Assembly: GCA_002256145.1 (NCBI GenBank)
Contig: NKIP01000009.1
Coordinates: 62,001 to 126,000, forward strand
DNA length: 64,000 bases
DNA from: Comamonadaceae bacterium PBBC1
GTDB lineage: Bacteria > Pseudomonadota > Gammaproteobacteria > Burkholderiales > Burkholderiaceae_C
Direction: 5' to 3'
The position numbers were made by a program, and so were the translations under genes. Position 1 is the stretch's first letter. Every line of letters begins with the position of its first letter. The notes under the pieces are model-generated. The model saw nothing but the letters and a program-made list of their open reading frames with translations, was not told where the DNA came from and ran no database searches. Of the stretch, positions 8,887 through 17,068 are shown piece after piece.

Positions 8887-10230
8887 ATGTCCAACACCCC
8901 CATACCACAACGCCCCAACATCATCTTTATCGTCGCCGACGACCTCGGCTTTGCCGATCTCGGCTGCTATGGCGGCCGCGACGCCAAGTTCGGCAAGGTC
9001 TCGCCCGTGCTCGACCAGCTCGCTGCAGCGGGTCTCAAGTTCACACAGGGCTACTCCAACTCGCCCGTGTGTTCGCCCACCCGCTTTGCGCTCATGACAG
9101 CCCGCTACCAGTACCGCCTGCGCGGCGGTGCCGACGAGCCCATCAACAGCCGCAGCCGGGGCAGCGCCGTGCTGGGCCTGCCGCCCGAACACCCCACGCT
9201 GCCGTCCTTGCTCAAGGCCAGCGGCTACCGCACGGCGCTGATCGGCAAATGGCACCTGGGCTACCCGCCGCACTTCAGCCCGCTCAAGTCGGGCTATGAA
9301 GAATTTTTCGGTCCCATGTCGGGCGGGGTGGACTATTTCACGCATTGCGCCTCCAATGGTGCGCATGACCTGTTCACCGGTGAAGACGAAACACCCGAAG
9401 ACGGCTACCTGACCGACATGCTGTCCAAGCGTGCGGTGGACTTTGTGGAGCGCATGGCCCCTGGCGCTGCACAGGGCACGCCCTTCTTTTTGAGCCTGCA
9501 CTACACCGCGCCGCATTGGCCCTGGGAAACCCGAGAAGACCATGCGTTGGCGGCTGAAGTGAAAGACAACATCTTTCACCTGCACGGCGGCAACATCCAC
9601 ACCTACCACCGCATGATCCACCACATGGACGAAGGCATTGGCTGGGTGGTGGACGCTTTGAGAAAAACCGGGCAGCTCGACAACACCCTGATCGTCTTCA
9701 CCAGCGACAACGGCGGCGAGCGCTTTTCCGACAACTGGCCCCTGGTCGGCGGCAAGATGGACCTGACCGAAGGCGGCATCCGCGTGCCGTGGATCGCCCA
9801 CTGGCCGGCCGTGATCGCGCCCGGCGGCACCTCGGCCCAGCACTGCATGACCATGGACTGGTCGGCCACCATGGTCGATCTGGCGGGCACCAAGGCCCAA
9901 GACGACTTGCCCTTTGACGGCGTGTCTTTGGCCCCCGTGCTACGCGATGCAAAGCACCAGTTTGACCGCCCCCTGTACTGGCGCATGAACCACCGGGGCC
10001 AGCGCGCCTTGCGCATGGGCGACTACAAATACCTGCGGGTGGATGGCAACGACTACCTGTTTAACATCCCGGCCGACGAACGCGAACGCGCCAACCTGGG
10101 TGGACGTGAGCCCGAGCGCTTGCAAGCCATGCGGGCCGCCTGGGAAGCTTGGGACGCCACCGTGCCCGCCATCCCCGAAGACGCCACCGTCAGCCTGGGC
10201 TACTCGGTCAAAGACATGCCTCAGCGCTGA
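8887..10230 (+). CDS. Type I sulfatase (formylglycine-dependent)
   Basis: 447-residue sulfatase of the alkaline-phosphatase superfamily. C62 in CSPTR is the residue that would be converted to formylglycine; the family motif is C/S-x-P-x-R. Metal ligands are visible in IIFIVADDLGFADLGCYGG, and IGKWHLGY is the second signature. There is no signal peptide, so it should act in the cytoplasm on an imported sulfate ester. The start is 4 bp after the second Bug gene, and a SulP transporter follows 23 bp later. The substrate is unknown, and a formylglycine-generating enzyme is not in this window. Confidence 0.92.
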   Translation: MSNTPIPQRPNIIFIVADDLGFADLGCYGGRDAKFGKVSPVLDQLAAAGLKFTQGYSNSPVCSPTRFALMTARYQYRLRGGADEPINSRSRGSAVLGLPPEHPTLPSLLKASGYRTALIGKWHLGYPPHFSPLKSGYEEFFGPMSGGVDYFTHCASNGAHDLFTGEDETPEDGYLTDMLSKRAVDFVERMAPGAAQGTPFFLSLHYTAPHWPWETREDHALAAEVKDNIFHLHGGNIHTYHRMIHHMDEGIGWVVDALRKTGQLDNTLIVFTSDNGGERFSDNWPLVGGKMDLTEGGIRVPWIAHWPAVIAPGGTSAQHCMTMDWSATMVDLAGTKAQDDLPFDGVSLAPVLRDAKHQFDRPLYWRMNHRGQRALRMGDYKYLRVDGNDYLFNIPADERERANLGGREPERLQAMRAAWEAWDATVPAIPEDATVSLGYSVKDMPQR

Positions 10231-10253
10231 AGCCTTGGCGGCTAAGATCGGCC

Positions 10254-11939
10254 ATGGCTGGTATGCAACGATTTTTAACTTTTCACCAGTGGCCCCGCCT
10301 GACGGGCTCGCTGGCCCGAACCGAGGTCTTGGCCGGTCTGACGGTGGCATTGGTCATGATCCCGCAGGCTGTGGCTTATGCGGGCCTGGCCGGCATGCCC
10401 TTGGTCACTGGCCTTTACACCTGCTTGATTCCCGCTTTGCTGGCGGTGCTCTTTGGCAGTGCCAACAGGCTGTCCGTCGGGCCTGCGGCCTTGACCTGTG
10501 TGTTGATTGGCGCTTCGCTCACAGGCATGGCCGAACCTGGCTCGCCAGAATGGGTGGCGCTGGCCGTGTGGCTGGCCCTGCTTTCAGGGACCATTCAACT
10601 TTTGCTGGGTCTGGGGCATTACGGCTGGCTCATCAACCTGGTCAGTGCCCCGGTCATGACAGGCTTCACACAGGCGGCCTCATTGCTGATCATGGCCTCG
10701 CAAGTGCCTGGCTTGCTGGGGGTTAAAGCCTGGAGCTGGGACATCCAAACCTGGCCCACATGGCTGCTCAGTTGGCCTGCACTGTTCGGGCTTGGCAGCT
10801 TGCTGGTGCTGTTGCTGCTGCGACGATTCAAACCCCGCTGGCCCGGCATCATGATCGTCATGGGCCTGGCCTCGGCCATCGCTTATGCCACCGATTATCA
10901 AAACCATGGCGCAGTGGTCGGCCTGCTGCCCTCAGGCTTGCCTGATTTTTATTGGCCGCAATGGCCGGGCCTGGACATGCTCAACCAGCTGTGGGTGCCC
11001 GCCTTGGTGATTGCGCTGGTCAGCTTTTTGGAAACAGCCTCCAGCGCCCGAATCGAGTGCCGCCGCGACGGTAAACGCTGGGACGACAGCACCGAACTGT
11101 TCAGCCAAGGTTTGGCCAAAATCGCCTCGGCTTTTTCGGGCAGCTTTGCCACCAGCACATCTTTTTCACGCTCGGCCCTCATGCTCTATGCCGGGGCCCG
11201 TTCGGGTTGGGCGGTGGTCGCCTCGGTCGGCTTTGTGCTGCTGGCTTTGCTCATCCTCATGCCCGCGCTGCAATACGTGCCGCGCTCGGTTATGTCAGCG
11301 GCTGTGATCGTGGCCGTGCTCAATTTGTTTCAACCCCGCCAGTTTTTGAACCTTTGGCGCGTAGGCCGCATCGAGACCATGACAGCTGGCATCACCTTTG
11401 CCATGACCTTGTTGACCGCGCCACGCATCTATTGGGGCGTGATGACGGGGGTGTTGGTGGGCCTGAGCCACTTTTTGCACACCCGTCTGCACCCGCGCAT
11501 CATCGAGGTGGGCTTGCACCCCGACGGCAGCCTGCGCGACCGACATCTGTGGAAATTGCCCCCCTTGGCTCCTCAGCTGTACGCACTGCGCATGGACGCG
11601 GAGCTTGACTTTGCTGCGGCCAGTGATTTTGACCGGGCCATCACCGACCACTTGGCACGCCACCCCGATGTGATGCATGTTTGCTTGTTTGCCCAGCCCA
11701 TCAACCGCATCGATGTGACGGGCGTGGACACCTTTGGGCAGCTGCAGCGCCAACTGGCCAGCAGGGGCATCACACTGCACATCAGCGGTATCAAACTCCC
11801 AGTGGAAACCACCTTGCGCCGAGCGGGTGAGCTGAAAGAAAGCCCTTACATCAAGCTTTACCGCACCGACGCCGAGACCCTTCAATCACTGGCCCAACTG
11901 ACGCCTTTGCCCAACGACATTGGGGCAGCGGCCATTTGA
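10254..11939 (+). CDS. SulP-family anion transporter with STAS domain
   Basis: 561-residue inner-membrane transporter. It has about a dozen hydrophobic helices (from PQAVAYAGLAGMPLVTGLY to about residue 410) and a C-terminal STAS domain (about 435-550, with INRIDVTGVDTFGQL). SulP proteins move sulfate, bicarbonate or organic anions with protons or sodium. Directly behind a sulfatase it could carry away released sulfate or bring in substrate; this is inference. ATG 10254 was chosen just after the sulfatase stop; an ATG at 10263 is also possible. It converges with the next gene with 9 bp between stops. Confidence 0.92.
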   Translation: MAGMQRFLTFHQWPRLTGSLARTEVLAGLTVALVMIPQAVAYAGLAGMPLVTGLYTCLIPALLAVLFGSANRLSVGPAALTCVLIGASLTGMAEPGSPEWVALAVWLALLSGTIQLLLGLGHYGWLINLVSAPVMTGFTQAASLLIMASQVPGLLGVKAWSWDIQTWPTWLLSWPALFGLGSLLVLLLLRRFKPRWPGIMIVMGLASAIAYATDYQNHGAVVGLLPSGLPDFYWPQWPGLDMLNQLWVPALVIALVSFLETASSARIECRRDGKRWDDSTELFSQGLAKIASAFSGSFATSTSFSRSALMLYAGARSGWAVVASVGFVLLALLILMPALQYVPRSVMSAAVIVAVLNLFQPRQFLNLWRVGRIETMTAGITFAMTLLTAPRIYWGVMTGVLVGLSHFLHTRLHPRIIEVGLHPDGSLRDRHLWKLPPLAPQLYALRMDAELDFAAASDFDRAITDHLARHPDVMHVCLFAQPINRIDVTGVDTFGQLQRQLASRGITLHISGIKLPVETTLRRAGELKESPYIKLYRTDAETLQSLAQLTPLPNDIGAAAI

Positions 11940-11948
11940 GTCTCGCCA

Positions 11949-12704
11949 TCAGCGGGCCACCCACAAAGGCAAGGCGTGGATGTTTTGGGCTTTGCCCATT
12001 TTGGGTTGCAATGACTCTCGCTCTGAATCCGCAGAGGCTTGGCCCAAAACCGATACATTGAAAAACTTGAGGTAAGTGGTTTTTTGAGGCCACTCACGGC
12101 CCACGAACACCTCCATTTGATCGGGCAATCGCCAAACTGCGTGGTAAGGACCACTTTCTTCGCGCCCTGTCACACGCTGCGGACGTCCAAAACGGCTCTC
12201 GATGCGTGTCATCAACTCGCCCACATGCGCATTGTCCGAAAAAGTGGTGAACACATATTCCACCCTCGCCAGCTTTTGCCCATCTCGGGCGTAACTGAAC
12301 TTCAGCTGAAGCAAGCCAGGCATCAAATTGGAGGCCTCATAAATGTCCTCACTGAAAGCCTCATCCTCGCGTTGAACCGCCAAGCCTTCTCTGCGGAGGG
12401 CCTGGCGCATGTCTTCGCGCGTGGCCGTGCTCAAGCGAACTCCGAACATTTGCAAAGAACCCTCACCCAAGCGAGTGGCTTCGGGCGCGGGTGCCGTGTT
12501 CAAGGGCGCTGGCGTGGAAGCTGCAATGCTGGACCGAGCAGCAGGCGCGGAACTGGGGGGTACCGCCGTGGTACCACGCCATCCCGTTTGTGCTGACACC
12601 TGCACAGTCAAAGCCAAACTACAACCCCAAAAAACCTTGGGCGTGGCACGCAACAGTCGAAAAACCACGGGCCTGTTCAAAAATGAGCGAGTCGCTGAGC
12701 ACAT
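11949..12704 (-). CDS. Exported hypothetical protein
   Basis: 251-residue protein of no family I recognise. It starts with a basic, hydrophobic segment (about residues 1-38) that looks like a signal peptide ending near VSAQ. A Pro/Ala/Ser-rich linker (about 40-75) follows, then a globular domain opening with GEGSLQMFGVRLSTATREDM. The start at 12704 has AGGA a few bases upstream and was preferred over a longer open frame. It lies 100 bp downstream of the SbmA-like gene on the same strand, so it may belong to the cupin-SbmA unit. Confidence 0.7.
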   Translation of the reverse strand: MCSATRSFLNRPVVFRLLRATPKVFWGCSLALTVQVSAQTGWRGTTAVPPSSAPAARSSIAASTPAPLNTAPAPEATRLGEGSLQMFGVRLSTATREDMRQALRREGLAVQREDEAFSEDIYEASNLMPGLLQLKFSYARDGQKLARVEYVFTTFSDNAHVGELMTRIESRFGRPQRVTGREESGPYHAVWRLPDQMEVFVGREWPQKTTYLKFFNVSVLGQASADSERESLQPKMGKAQNIHALPLWVAR

Positions 12705-12804
12705 GTAAGTCCTGCCATGAAGGTTGAAAACGGACTTGAAGTGTACCCATGCAATCAACAAATGAAAACCAAAGATCACAAATAAACCATTTCAAAGCCT
12801 TCTA

Positions 12805-13761
12805 TCAGGCCAGCGCTTTCTCAAACTCCGACAAACGCTTGTAAATGGAGCGCAGCTCGGTGATGTCAGTCCAGCGTTCGATCAGGTAAGAGAAGGCGTC
12901 ATTGACCTTGCCAAAGGCATTGCTCACTTGCTGGATCACCCCCAAGGTGATCAAACCCGTGAACAGCGATGGCCCCATGAGCAGGAAGGGGAAAATCACC
13001 ATCATCTGGCCGTAAAAATTGCTCCATAAATGAAAGTAGGCGTAATGGTTGAACAGCCGGAAATTGTTCAGCCGCACCCCCATGAACAACTCCAGCACCG
13101 TGGGCAAATGCATGCGGCTGCGCTCATCTTCGGCAAACACCAGGTCCTTGCGCAGCGCAGCCTCGGTCCTCTGGTTGTTGTACTCCAGCCCCGGCAGACG
13201 AATGCCCACAAACCACGAAATGACTGTGCCGCCCAGCGCCGTGGCCAACGCCACCCAAAACAGCGAGCCCTCAAACTGCAGCCAAGCAATCGCCATGCCC
13301 GCGGACAAAGCCCACAAAATCGGAATGAACGACACCAGTGTGAGCAGCGCACGCACCAAGCCCAGGCCTAAGTTTTCGGTCTGTCGGGCAAAGCGCATGC
13401 AGTCCTCCTGAATGCGCTGCGATGCGCCCTCCACCGTCGCGTCGGTACGTTGCCAGCGAGGCAGGTATGCCTCGGTCAACGCCTGACGCCAACGAAAAGC
13501 GAAGTGAGAAGCCAGATACGTCTCCAAGCTGCGCAGCAACATGAACGGAAAGGCAATCCACGCAAACTGCCACATGAATCCCCAGAACTTCTCCAGCCCG
13601 CCAGCTTGTTCGGGCTTTTGCAACAGGTCATAAAACTCGCCATACCAAGCGTTCAACTTGACGGTCTGCTGCACCGTGATGAACACCAAAGCCACCAAGA
13701 CCAGCAAACCACCCCAGGCCCACAAGGCCCAGCGACGAGAGAGAAAGAAACTGCGGAACAT
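12805..13761 (-). CDS. SbmA/BacA-like inner-membrane peptide transporter
   Basis: 318-residue membrane protein resembling SbmA/BacA and the transmembrane half of ABC exporters. It has about six to seven helices, starting with WALWAWGGLLVLVALVFITVQQT, and conserved segments such as ENLGLGLVRALLTLVSFIPILW and YNNQRTEAALR. There is no ATPase domain; family members use the proton gradient to import peptides or peptide antibiotics. It lies 11 bp downstream of the cupin gene, so the two are likely co-transcribed. Confidence in the family is good; the substrate is unknown. Confidence 0.88.
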   Translation of the reverse strand: MFRSFFLSRRWALWAWGGLLVLVALVFITVQQTVKLNAWYGEFYDLLQKPEQAGGLEKFWGFMWQFAWIAFPFMLLRSLETYLASHFAFRWRQALTEAYLPRWQRTDATVEGASQRIQEDCMRFARQTENLGLGLVRALLTLVSFIPILWALSAGMAIAWLQFEGSLFWVALATALGGTVISWFVGIRLPGLEYNNQRTEAALRKDLVFAEDERSRMHLPTVLELFMGVRLNNFRLFNHYAYFHLWSNFYGQMMVIFPFLLMGPSLFTGLITLGVIQQVSNAFGKVNDAFSYLIERWTDITELRSIYKRLSEFEKALA

Positions 13762-13773
13762 GGGCGCTTTCGT

Positions 13774-14163
13774 TCAGGGGTTGACGCTGTCGACCGTCTC
13801 GGTCTTGAAGTCGGCGGGCAGCACCACTTCGAGCAATTCCAGATCTTCGCTGTGCCCCAGTTCCCGGTGGCGGATGCCTGGCGGTTGGTGCACACACGAA
13901 CCCGCTTCCAGCCGAACCGCACCTTGCCCCTCGTATTCAAACTCGATCCAGCCTTTAAGCACATAGACCAGCTGAAACTCGGTGACATGCAAATGCGGCT
14001 GGCTGGAAAATTCATGCCCCCCGGCGGCGCGAATCACACTGGCCGTGACACGCCCCTGCGTGGCCTTCTTCATACCCAAATCACGGTACTCAAAAAACGA
14101 GCGCAGACCGCGCTCGAACTGCGCATCTTTGGCGTGCGTCACCACAAAACCTTGCGTTGTCAT
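13774..14163 (-). CDS. Cupin-domain protein
   Basis: 129-residue single-domain cupin. The metal-binding motif region is HEFSSQPHLHVTEFQLVYVLKGWIEFEYEG (continuous histidines around residues 50-58) and the second cupin motif lies around VHQPPGIRHREL. It may be a metal-dependent enzyme or a sensor; nothing specific can be said. The start at 14163 has a strong AGGAGAT ribosome site; an upstream in-frame ATG lacks one. It is the first gene of a cupin-SbmA(-hypothetical) run. Confidence 0.85.
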   Translation of the reverse strand: MTTQGFVVTHAKDAQFERGLRSFFEYRDLGMKKATQGRVTASVIRAAGGHEFSSQPHLHVTEFQLVYVLKGWIEFEYEGQGAVRLEAGSCVHQPPGIRHRELGHSEDLELLEVVLPADFKTETVDSVNP

Positions 14164-14260
14164 GGGTATCTCCTGTGAACTTGGCTGAATTGATTTGAAC
14201 AACCCTGTGCATCCTAAGGCCAAGTGACCCATGGATCACGACCTGGGCAAGTTCTGTTTT

Positions 14261-14290
14261 TGTCACCCCGGGCGAAGACCCGGGGTCCAT
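14261..14290. repeat. REP-like hairpin in the intergenic region
   Basis: CCCCGGG (14266-14272) and CCCGGGG (14279-14285) pair perfectly around CGAAGA, inside TGTCACCCCGGG-CGAAGA-CCCGGGGTCC. This is the classic intergenic element often mistaken for a small gene (a peptide like SRGEDPGS). It sits in a 184-bp gap upstream of the cupin gene and downstream of a GNAT gene. It is related to the degenerate copy at the moeB end. Confidence 0.7.
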
Positions 14291-14347
14291 CTCCCTTCCA
14301 GGCATGGCATCGCGTGCTGAGAGACATCTTCTCAGATCACCTGAACC

Positions 14348-14803
14348 TTACGAATTCAGGCTCAAGTGGTAGGCATAGAACTTTTGATCACGCGCCCAGC
14401 CCATGGACTCGTACAAGGCCTGTGCTGGCAAGTTCTGCACATCCGTGGTCAAGGACAAGCGCACAGCGCCCAGTTGGCGCGCATGCTCGGCAGCAGCTGT
14501 CAACAAAGCTTCGCCCACGCCCAAGCGCCTGGCCGCAGGTGACACGAAGAGATCATTGAGCACAAACACCCGCGCCATCGACACGGAAGAAAAGCTGGGG
14601 TACAGCTGCGTAAAGCCCACAGCTTGCCCTTGTGACTCGGCCAACAGCACCACCGATTGCCCATGCTCAAAACGCGCCTGAAGAAAAGTCCGTGCAGCCA
14701 TGCCATCGCTGGCCTGCCCATAAAACTGGCGATAAGCATCAAACAGGGTGACCACGGCATCGAGGTCGGCCAACACCGCTTGACGGATGGTGATTGAAGT
14801 CAT
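14348..14803 (-). CDS. GNAT-family N-acetyltransferase
   Basis: 151-residue acetyl-CoA-dependent acetyltransferase. The acetyl-CoA loop is SPAARRLGVGEALLTAA (about residues 93-109), preceded by the beta-4 strand ARVFVLNDLFV and followed by LPAQALYESMGW. The substrate is unknown. The ATG overlaps the stop of the upstream gene (PNPOx-like) by 4 bp, which shows translational coupling. It is the first of three intact GNAT genes and one GNAT pseudogene within 5 kb. Confidence 0.9.
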   Translation of the reverse strand: MTSITIRQAVLADLDAVVTLFDAYRQFYGQASDGMAARTFLQARFEHGQSVVLLAESQGQAVGFTQLYPSFSSVSMARVFVLNDLFVSPAARRLGVGEALLTAAAEHARQLGAVRLSLTTDVQNLPAQALYESMGWARDQKFYAYHLSLNS

Positions 14804-15288
14804 GGTTTGTCCTTTTCTACAGATTGGACCTTGTAGGCTCGCATGCCCGAGGCCACTTGCGAAGCCTCGGTGGTGTCATGCGGGTAAAAGCGATAACTGG
14901 GTACCACGATGGCCGCGACAGATTTCACATGAACCACCAACACGCTTTGGATGGTGAAGCGCTGGCCCACCATGGCCAGCAGTGGCTTGGCCCAGGTTGC
15001 AAATTCGGCATCCCCTGCACGCACCTCGCGCGCAGTACCCACCAGCTTGAAGCCCTTTTGCACAAACACATCGACAAAACTCAAACACACCTGCGGGTGC
15101 TGCGCAATGTTGCGCGCGCTCATGGGCGAAGCGATGTGCGCCACCACCACATGCTGGTCATCGGCAATGGCCCAGACTTCTTTGGGCGAGACGTTGGGCT
15201 GACCCTCGGCGTCCACCGTAGCCAGCCAACACAGCACGCTGCGGCGGGCAGCTTCGCGTATGGGTTCGGTCAAAAGGGTCATGGGCAT
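14800..15288 (-). CDS. Pyridoxamine 5'-phosphate oxidase-like flavin-binding protein
   Basis: 162-residue split-barrel protein of the PNPOx-like family, likely binding FMN or F420-type cofactors. Family features are SVLCWLATVDAEGQPNVSPKEVWAI at the N terminus and ARNIAQHPQVCLSFVDVF in the middle. Such proteins are mostly uncharacterised oxidoreductases or flavin carriers. It overlaps the following GNAT gene by 4 bp, so both act in one unit, possibly in detoxification. The gap upstream holds a decayed toxin-antitoxin-like piece. Confidence 0.82.
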   Translation of the reverse strand: MPMTLLTEPIREAARRSVLCWLATVDAEGQPNVSPKEVWAIADDQHVVVAHIASPMSARNIAQHPQVCLSFVDVFVQKGFKLVGTAREVRAGDAEFATWAKPLLAMVGQRFTIQSVLVVHVKSVAAIVVPSYRFYPHDTTEASQVASGMRAYKVQSVEKDKP

Positions 15289-15406
15289 TCTCGGGGATGA
15301 ATCAAGCTCATTGGCACCGCATCATCGGCTATCGAAAGGGTCAGAATGCTTATCTTATGGCCGGTTGCATTTATTTTGAATTTTGATGACAAGATCTACC
15401 AAACAT

Positions 15407-15575
15407 GTGGCGCGTGTAGCCCGTGAAAACCAGATGAGGATCATCAGCTTCAGACCCGCGAGTGAAATAGTTTGATCGTGAGGTGCTGGCCGCCTTTCGC
15501 GCAGGTGGCCCTGGCTGGCAAACCCGCATGAATGCTGCCTTGCGTGACTGGCTCAAATTGCACACAGCAGCGTGA
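15407..15575 (+). pseudogene. Remnant of a BrnT/BrnA-like toxin-antitoxin pair
   Basis: Frame 15407-15475 reads ...ARENQMRIISFRPASEIV then a stop, like the C-terminal RIIS-R-A region of BrnT toxins. Frame 15471-15575 reads FDREVLAAFRAGGPGWQTRM and ends DWLKLHTAA, the typical C terminus of BrnA-type (CopG-like) antitoxins. Both lack their N-terminal parts and have no start, so a deletion has joined the tails of the two genes. This fills most of the 303-bp gap between the PNPOx-like and YcaQ-like genes. The assignment relies on remembered family motifs. Confidence 0.6.
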
Positions 15576-15591
15576 AGCAGACCGAGCGCTA

Positions 15592-16686
15592 TCAGGCTTC
15601 TTTCAACCTCAAAAAAACAGCCATGCGGTGTAGCTCATCGTCCAGGGCCACAGCAAAGGCCTTGCACTTGGGGGCTGCGTTCACAAAGCCCACTTCAGGC
15701 GTCAGCTCACCGGACTTGGCACTGACGCTGGCCCACCCAATGACCTGATCGCGCCAAAGCAAAGGCATGGCGTAGTGGCCACGCACCCGCTTGGCAGCGG
15801 GCGTGTAGGCCTCAAAGCGGTAGGCCCACCCCCACAGATGCTCAAAACGGCGGCGGTCCCAAACTACCGGGTCAAAAGGTGCCAGCAAGCGCACTTGGTC
15901 TTCCACCGCATAACGGCGCGATGCTGGGTTCTCGCCTTCGGGCCAGAACCAGGTCGTACCGTCCACCACTGCGCTGGGCAATCGCAGGCGCGCTCTTTCA
16001 AGCATGGCTTGTCGGTGCTGCCGCCATTGCGGAACACCGCCCGCCAGCAGCGCGACCAGCTGTCCCAGACTGGCACCAGGCAAAGGGGCGTACTTGGCCA
16101 CAATCACATCCACCAGCCGGTCCATGATGGCCTCGGGGTCGAGCCCACTCGGTTCATGCGCGCGAACAGCGTACAGGCGCTGACCGCCCTCGCGCCGCAC
16201 CACGCGCAACAGACCCCGGTAGTGCATGCCATCGAGCAGTTGGGTGCTGGCCTTGCTGTTGCCGCCGAACCAGTTGACCACGCGCCCATGGTCAAAGTGG
16301 GCATCCACCTGTGCGGGTCTGACAACGCCCGCCTCGCGCACAAACGCCAACACCTCGTGCGCTTGCTTCACGCGAGCGACGGACCACACGATTCGGGTCG
16401 TCCGTGGGTGCATCAGGTGGTGCACATCACGCCGCACAAAACCGTAGTTGACGAAAAAATCTTCCTCGATGGGCAGTTTGGGGTAATGCGCCTCCAGATC
16501 CCCGACCCGGTAGCCCGCCACGCGGTGGCGCAGCGTCAGGTCTTGCGCGCGGGCAGGCGCACGCAAGGGGTCAGCCTGCACAAAACCCAGGCGTTGCAAT
16601 GCCATGGTCAAGGTTGTGGGCGCGAACAGGCTGCGCGCGACTGCATAGCGGCGAAGCTGATCCAAATTCAAAACGGGGCTAGCCAT
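15592..16686 (-). CDS. YcaQ-like winged-helix protein (putative DNA glycosylase)
   Basis: 364-residue protein of the YcaQ/AlkX (HTH_42) family, whose characterised members excise bases from interstrand DNA crosslinks. Visible family segments are LRRYAVARSLF near the N terminus, LGFVQADPLRAPARAQDL (about 34-51, containing the QAD core), LAPFDPVVWDRRR and WGWAYRFEAYTPAAKR near the C terminus. ATG 16686 (MASPVLNL) was chosen because the family starts there; the longer open frame adds 30 atypical residues. It stands alone between the toxin-antitoxin remnant and a DUF4287 gene. Confidence 0.88.
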   Translation of the reverse strand: MASPVLNLDQLRRYAVARSLFAPTTLTMALQRLGFVQADPLRAPARAQDLTLRHRVAGYRVGDLEAHYPKLPIEEDFFVNYGFVRRDVHHLMHPRTTRIVWSVARVKQAHEVLAFVREAGVVRPAQVDAHFDHGRVVNWFGGNSKASTQLLDGMHYRGLLRVVRREGGQRLYAVRAHEPSGLDPEAIMDRLVDVIVAKYAPLPGASLGQLVALLAGGVPQWRQHRQAMLERARLRLPSAVVDGTTWFWPEGENPASRRYAVEDQVRLLAPFDPVVWDRRRFEHLWGWAYRFEAYTPAAKRVRGHYAMPLLWRDQVIGWASVSAKSGELTPEVGFVNAAPKCKAFAVALDDELHRMAVFLRLKEA

Positions 16687-16738
16687 GGCCGCATCATGCC
16701 GCAGACGTACCGTATCCGCAGACGTACCGCATGGACTG

Positions 16739-16951
16739 TTATTTCTTGGCCGCCACCCAATAAGCCACGATGGCATTGGCGTGCCCGTGGCCCATGCCGT
16801 GCTCGGTCTTGAGCCAGGTGACCATTTCCATGTGTTTCATGCCCTCGCACGATGGGAGCAAGTCCAGCCAATGCGCGATCGGCTGACCGTACTTTTTCTC
16901 AATGGACGGGAAGTACGAAGCGGGGCCTTTGGGTTTTTCGGGGGTGGTCAT
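16739..16951 (-). CDS. DUF4287 domain protein
   Basis: 70-residue protein made of one DUF4287 domain: SYFPSIEKKYGQPIAHWLDL followed by HMEMVTWLKTEHGMGHGHANAIVAYW. The function is unknown; the compact helical domain recurs next to stress or transport genes. The ATG at 16951 has GAGGA 9 nt upstream and was preferred over an earlier in-frame start. A very short open frame (28 codons) precedes it and is listed separately. Confidence 0.85.
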   Translation of the reverse strand: MTTPEKPKGPASYFPSIEKKYGQPIAHWLDLLPSCEGMKHMEMVTWLKTEHGMGHGHANAIVAYWVAAKK

Positions 16952-16968
16952 AGGGCGGGTGTCCTCGT

Positions 16969-17055
16969 TCACTTGTGTTCAGCAGCGATTGTCGCCACTC
17001 CATCCAACTTCAGCGCCATCTGAGCCGCTTGCTGGAATCGGTTGCTGACTTTCAT
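16969..17055 (-). CDS. Possible 28-residue small protein
   Basis: An ATG-initiated frame of 28 codons (MKVSNRFQQAAQMALKLDGV...AAEHK) ends 17 bp before the DUF4287 start and begins 13 bp after the GNAT gene stop. It has no domain, no signal and no strong ribosome site. It could be a leader peptide or the tail of a decayed gene. Reported only because it fills the gap neatly. Confidence 0.2.
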   Translation of the reverse strand: MKVSNRFQQAAQMALKLDGVATIAAEHK

Positions 17056-17068
17056 CGCATCTGAACTT

